This document shows, one piece after another, positions 42,730 through 43,633 of a DNA stretch of 43,633 nt. The notes below the pieces were generated by a model, which was not told the origin of the DNA, ran no database searches, and worked only from the letters and a program-made list of their open reading frames with translations. The first letter of the stretch is position 1; each line of letters starts with the position of its first letter. The DNA is from Trileptium ribeirensis (lineage: Eukaryota; Nematoda; Enoplea; Enoplida; Thoracostomopsidae), in assembly GCA_030248225.1 (NCBI GenBank), contig JASANE010003451.1, positions 1 to 43,633 of the forward strand, in the 5' to 3' direction. The translations under genes and the position numbers were made by a program.

Positions 42730-43633
42730 ATTCAGAGCAAAAAAATGTCTTCCACTATACACCATTGCGTATACTGCGTCAAATCGAATGTGCTTACAAA
42801 GCGTGGAGCGTAGAATACACACTTTCGCTCTGTCTCCAGTCGCCTACCCTTACTACACATACGTTTGTACATGTTCTTCTGTAGGAAACTTAAAATTATT
42901 GGTTTATATGATTCTAAGACAAAATAATAGATAGAAGGTAATTTTCTGATCAGTGGTTATAGACACTGTTTAGGCTAACGTTGGACAAACAGTGCCCGTC
43001 TGTTAGATCATAATGATGATAACTTTCTAATCAGAAGGCTATAAATGAGACACACTGTGATGCTGCTCGTACAGTTTCAATAAATACAGTTTATTGCCAA
43101 GAAAGCAGTTTCTAGCTGCGTTGCAGACAACGTTAGTTTACTTCAATTTAGACTAATTTAACAGGTTTACACGCGCACTGGCGGGTGCTTGACGCAATTT
43201 ATGTTAGCCAAGCATACCCTAAGCACTTCTGTGTATGCCATACTCTGTTACCGAGTTGGACCGGTTAAATTCAACCGTATCCCACAAACTTCTGGATGTG
43301 TAAAATAGCTGCTACAAGCATCGACCTGGCTTTGATTTAACAAACTCCTGCAGGTTATTATGAAACATTCCTGCTCAAAGTCATGCGCCCGATCTTAAAT
43401 GTTTCACAGCACCACAAATTGGTTAGTTAATCTTTTCTTTTGCTTGGTTGTATTGGAGCTTGATGATTGTATAATATATATTACATATGTTTGGTTTGCA
43501 GGATGAAGCAAAAAACGTGGAAAATTTCAAACAAAATTTTTAAACCGGAATAGCGGTTCCGGTATGGTTTTTGCCCTTTGCCGGAACCGGACCCTGAACA
43601 CCATTTTCGCCGGAACCGGAATTCCGCCTACTC
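42730..43633 (+). mobile_element. hAT-like family right half, right palindrome arm
   Basis: Same segment of the family as the left arm but in forward orientation. ATTCAGAGCAAAAAAATG, then one satellite monomer at about 42789-43113 (GGAGCGTAGAATACACAC, GATGATAACTTTCTAATC, CAGTTTCAATAAATACAG), then the right flank. It ends at the window edge inside the terminus (GGAATTCCGCCTACTC). The last bases differ from the usual CCGGTTACTCCC, a sign of decay at this end. Confidence 0.85.

Larger units (their letters stand above)
40243..43633. mobile_element. Large palindromic (fold-back) hAT-like element, cut by window edge
   Basis: The left arm (40243-about 41792) and right arm (about 42099 to the edge) are inverted copies; paired positions sum to about 83880-83891 along the whole length. 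The spacer is about 306 bp. The outer end is CAGGGAGTAACCGGAATTCC on the left; on the right the mirrored end CCGGAATTCC..TACTC reaches the last base. Each arm from outside in is: family right terminus, right flank, one satellite monomer, one CTGTCCACAG MITE, and a 260-bp segment ending CCCGACCCGAACACCTTAGC. Small indels distinguish the arms, so the palindrome is not brand new and not simply a duplicated read. The right target duplication lies outside. Confidence 0.88.

Overview
This is metazoan nuclear DNA, almost certainly from an invertebrate. It has GT-AG introns with short AT-rich acceptors (ttttag, ttcag, attatag), AT-rich non-coding sequence, no operons, several hAT-like and Tc1-like miniature transposons, and one long satellite array. 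I cannot name the phylum from the sequence alone.

Layout. (1) Positions 2-1174 hold one long open frame, open to the left edge, whose protein I do not recognise. (2) Positions 1238-17115 are a tandem array of about 49 copies of a roughly 310-335 bp monomer. It shows higher-order structure (a block of about 1.8 kb repeated side by side, and other block duplications) and is interrupted at 8068-8744 by a hAT-type miniature element with a perfect 8-bp target duplication. (3) Positions 17116-18814 are the right part of a hAT-like element (end ..CCGGTTACTCCCTG). A second copy of the same family (17232-18411, perfect 8-bp target duplication CTAAGCAC) is nested inside it. The inner copy carries ONE monomer of the satellite as ordinary internal sequence. 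The array therefore looks like an expansion of an internal segment of this transposon.

(4) Positions 20625-39169, plus strand, carry ten exons of an EHBP1-type gene (EH-domain-binding protein 1). They encode the second half of the N-terminal C2 domain, a low-complexity linker, a calponin-homology (CH) domain and a long Ser-rich region with an NPF motif. All ten exons join in a continuous frame (774 codons). The 5' exons (start of the C2 domain) and the 3' exons (bMERB coiled coil) are not seen, so the gene probably runs past both edges of the region shown. If the 5' exons lie left of the window, the whole satellite array and the unknown frame sit inside an EHBP1 intron. The introns hold a Tc1-like MITE, a mariner-like MITE, a hAT-like element, a tRNA-like SINE candidate, two copies of a dispersed repeat with internal subrepeats, a 1.6-kb inverted-repeat element, and a solo MITE with CTGTCCACAG ends.

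(5) Positions 40243-43633 are a large palindrome with arms over 1.5 kb and a spacer of about 0.3 kb. Each arm is the right half of the same hAT-like family, again with one satellite monomer, followed by one copy of the CTGTCCACAG MITE. One transposon family thus links three structures: the satellite, the nested copy and the palindrome. That is the most interesting feature of the window.
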